This document shows positions 5,904 through 7,411 of a DNA stretch of 7,411 nucleotides, one piece after another (positions within the stretch are counted from its first letter, which is position 1; each line of letters begins with the position of its first letter). A model generated the notes under the pieces. The model searched no databases. It saw only the letters and a program-made list of their open reading frames with translations, and was not told the origin of the DNA. Origin of the DNA: Actinomycetes bacterium (GTDB lineage: Bacteria > Actinomycetota > Humimicrobiia > Humimicrobiales > Humimicrobiaceae). Position numbers and translations under genes: made by a program. Location of the stretch: the NCBI GenBank assembly GCA_030609215.1, contig JAUWCR010000061.1, forward strand, positions 1 to 7,411, written 5' to 3'.

Positions 5904-6920
5904 ATGGATATTTCGAAGAATAATAAAATATTAGAAGTAAAAAATTTAAAGACTTTTTTTTATACTGATGCCGGTGTGGTAAAAGCTGTTGATGGTATAA
6001 GTTTTGATTTAAAATTTGGAGAGACGCTGGGAATTGTAGGAGAAACAGGTTCAGGTAAGAGTGTTACTGCACTATCAATTTTAAGATTGATTCCTCAACC
6101 ACCAGGTAAAATAGTTGACGGTGAAATACTTTTTGATGGAAAAGATTTATTGAAAGTGAGTAATAGAGAACTTCAGAATTACAGGGGCAATAGAATTTCT
6201 ATGATTTTTCAAGATCCGATGACTTCATTAAATCCGGTTTATACTATAGGTAATCAAATTATGGAATCTATTACTATACACAGAAAATTAAAGAAAAAAG
6301 ATATTATTAAAGAGAGTTTAAAGCTTTTAGAGATGGTAGAAATTCCTGAACCAATGAAAAGATTGAATAACTATCCGCATGAATTCAGCGGGGGTATGAG
6401 ACAAAGAGTAATGATAGCAATGGCTATTGCAAACAGTCCCAGTATATTAATAGCAGATGAACCAACTACGGCCCTTGATGTTACAATTCAGGCTCAGATT
6501 TTGGAATTAATGGAGAGTGTTAAGATTAAAACAAATTCTTCAATCATAATTATTACTCACGATTTGGGGGTTGTAGCTAAATATGCAAGTAGAGTGATGG
6601 TAATGTATGCAGGGAAGCCAGTTGAATTTTCAACTGTTAATAATATTTTTTATAGACCCTTACACCCTTATACCATGGGGCTTATGGAATCAATAACAAG
6701 GCTTGACGAGGAGAAAAAAGAAGAGTTAAAACCTATAAAGGGCTCTCCTCCAAGTCTTATGGATTTACCAGAGGGCTGTATTTTTAGAGTTAGATGCAAG
6801 TATGCTATAGATAAGTGCAGAAAAAAGTATCCACCATTAATTGAAGCTATAAAAGGTCATAAGGTTGCCTGTCATAGAGCGTATGAATTTTTAAAAGGAA
6901 ATCTAAAGAATATTGATTAA
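5904..6920 (+). CDS. dppD: Peptide ABC transporter ATP-binding protein, DppD type
   Basis: Cytoplasmic ATPase that drives import with the DppF-type partner. The 338-residue protein shows Walker A G-E-T-G-S-G-K-S (46-53, K52), Q-loop Q103 in F-Q-D-P-M-T-S-L-N-P, ABC signature F-S-G-G-M-R-Q-R (161-168), Walker B with D185/E186 (I-A-D-E-P-T-T-A-L-D) and switch H219. The oligopeptide-transporter C-terminal extension follows (R-P-L-H-P-Y-T, 251-257), ending with four cysteines C292, C298, C305 and C323 (C-x5-C-x6-C-x17-C). This arrangement is shared by many Dpp/OppD proteins and, as I recall, binds a [4Fe-4S] cluster in mycobacterial OppABCD. An in-frame stop at 5862-5864 leaves ATG 5904 as the first normal start, 23 bases after dppC, but no Shine-Dalgarno is visible. 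Translation may be coupled to dppC. Intact length. Confidence 0.95.
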   Translation: MDISKNNKILEVKNLKTFFYTDAGVVKAVDGISFDLKFGETLGIVGETGSGKSVTALSILRLIPQPPGKIVDGEILFDGKDLLKVSNRELQNYRGNRISMIFQDPMTSLNPVYTIGNQIMESITIHRKLKKKDIIKESLKLLEMVEIPEPMKRLNNYPHEFSGGMRQRVMIAMAIANSPSILIADEPTTALDVTIQAQILELMESVKIKTNSSIIIITHDLGVVAKYASRVMVMYAGKPVEFSTVNNIFYRPLHPYTMGLMESITRLDEEKKEELKPIKGSPPSLMDLPEGCIFRVRCKYAIDKCRKKYPPLIEAIKGHKVACHRAYEFLKGNLKNID

Positions 6921-6932
6921 AAAATAAAGAAA

Positions 6933-7411
6933 ATGAAAGATAATATTTTACTTGAAGTAAAAAACTTAAAAAAACATTTTATTTTAAGAAGTGGTTTTTT
7001 ATTTCAGCGTCATACAGGATCAGTAAAAGCAGTTGATGATATAAGTTTTCATATTAAAGAGGGGGAGACCTTTGGGTTGGTTGGTGAAAGTGGATGCGGC
7101 AAATCAACTACTGCTAGAGTTATCCTTAGACTTATAGAACCAACTAGCGGAGATGTAATGTATAATGGAATTAATATATTTAATATTTCTCATAAACAGA
7201 TGTTTAAGATAAGGAGGGAAATTCAAATAATATTTCAGGATCCTTATGCGTCTCTTTCTCCTAGAATGACAATTGGTGATATTATAAATGAGCCATTAGA
7301 AATTCATAATATAGGAAATAGAGCAAGTAGAATTAAAAAAGTAAAAGAATTGCTGAGAGTAGTTGGACTTAATCCTGAACATGTAAATAGATATCCTCAT
7401 GAATTTAGTGG
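6933..7411 (+). CDS. dppF: Peptide ABC transporter ATP-binding protein, DppF type (3' partial)
   Basis: Second cytoplasmic ATPase of the importer, expected to pair with DppD. The frame opens at ATG 6933, 12 bases after the dppD stop, and runs to the right edge: 159 complete codons of an expected 320 or so. Visible are the N-terminal strand (L-L-E-V-K-N-L-K-K-H-F), the G-S-V-K-A-V-D-D-I-S-F segment (29-39), Walker A G-E-S-G-C-G-K-S (51-58, K57) and Q-loop Q102 in F-Q-D-P-Y-A-S-L-S-P-R. The beginning of the ABC signature (Y-P-H-E-F-S-G) is cut at the last base. The G-C-G-K-S-T Walker A and Y-A-S-L-S-P-R variants are typical of DppF rather than DppD. Only a weak purine run precedes the ATG, so translation is probably coupled to dppD. 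Confidence 0.94.
   Translation, partial: MKDNILLEVKNLKKHFILRSGFLFQRHTGSVKAVDDISFHIKEGETFGLVGESGCGKSTTARVILRLIEPTSGDVMYNGINIFNISHKQMFKIRREIQIIFQDPYASLSPRMTIGDIINEPLEIHNIGNRASRIKKVKELLRVVGLNPEHVNRYPHEFS

Noticed and set aside
2028..7411. Novel multi-gene system
   Set aside because: Gene order and every visible motif match a standard family-5 peptide importer, with no extra or unknown gene inserted.

Overview
The window is A+T-rich bacterial DNA with all genes on the + strand and short gaps between them. It holds the end of a housekeeping block (phosphoglycerate mutase gpmI, cut by the left edge, then secG) followed by a family-5 peptide ABC importer operon in the classical order: binding lipoprotein, two permeases, two ATPases. 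The second ATPase is cut by the right edge. There are no RNA genes, mobile elements, CRISPR arrays or minus-strand genes that I can support.

Organism: codons end mostly in A or T, TGA is used as a stop (gpmI), and the binding protein has a lipobox, so this is an ordinary-code, low-GC bacterium. The SecG protein carries a Gly-rich loop and a V-E-K-N-L-D-R stretch that I associate with actinobacterial SecG. Together with the low GC, this makes me think of an uncultured, low-GC anaerobic actinobacterial-type lineage rather than a standard Firmicute. This is a weak inference from one short protein.

Layout: 1-1545 gpmI (5' partial, all metal and catalytic residues visible); 1546-1698 A/T-rich gap with a candidate promoter and a perfect 20-base palindrome; 1699-1932 secG (the ATG at 1699 fits the ribosome binding site better than the GTG at 1693); 1933-2027 leader with two Shine-Dalgarno-like sites, only the second serving a gene; 2028-3734 substrate-binding lipoprotein with an acidic, tandemly repeated tether; 3735-3944 gap with a perfect 15-bp hairpin nested in a longer inverted repeat; 3945-4889 permease DppB-type; 4990-5880 permease DppC-type; 5904-6920 ATPase DppD-type with a four-Cys C-terminal motif; 6933-7411 ATPase DppF-type (3' partial).

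How they work together: the lipoprotein would capture peptide-like substrate outside the membrane and hand it to the DppB/DppC channel, powered by the DppD/DppF ATPase pair. Only the binding protein has a consensus Shine-Dalgarno, and a strong hairpin lies just after it. Both fit a design in which binding protein is made in excess over the membrane parts. No previously undescribed multi-gene system is evident. The most interesting unexplained DNA is the 3735-3944 intergenic region.
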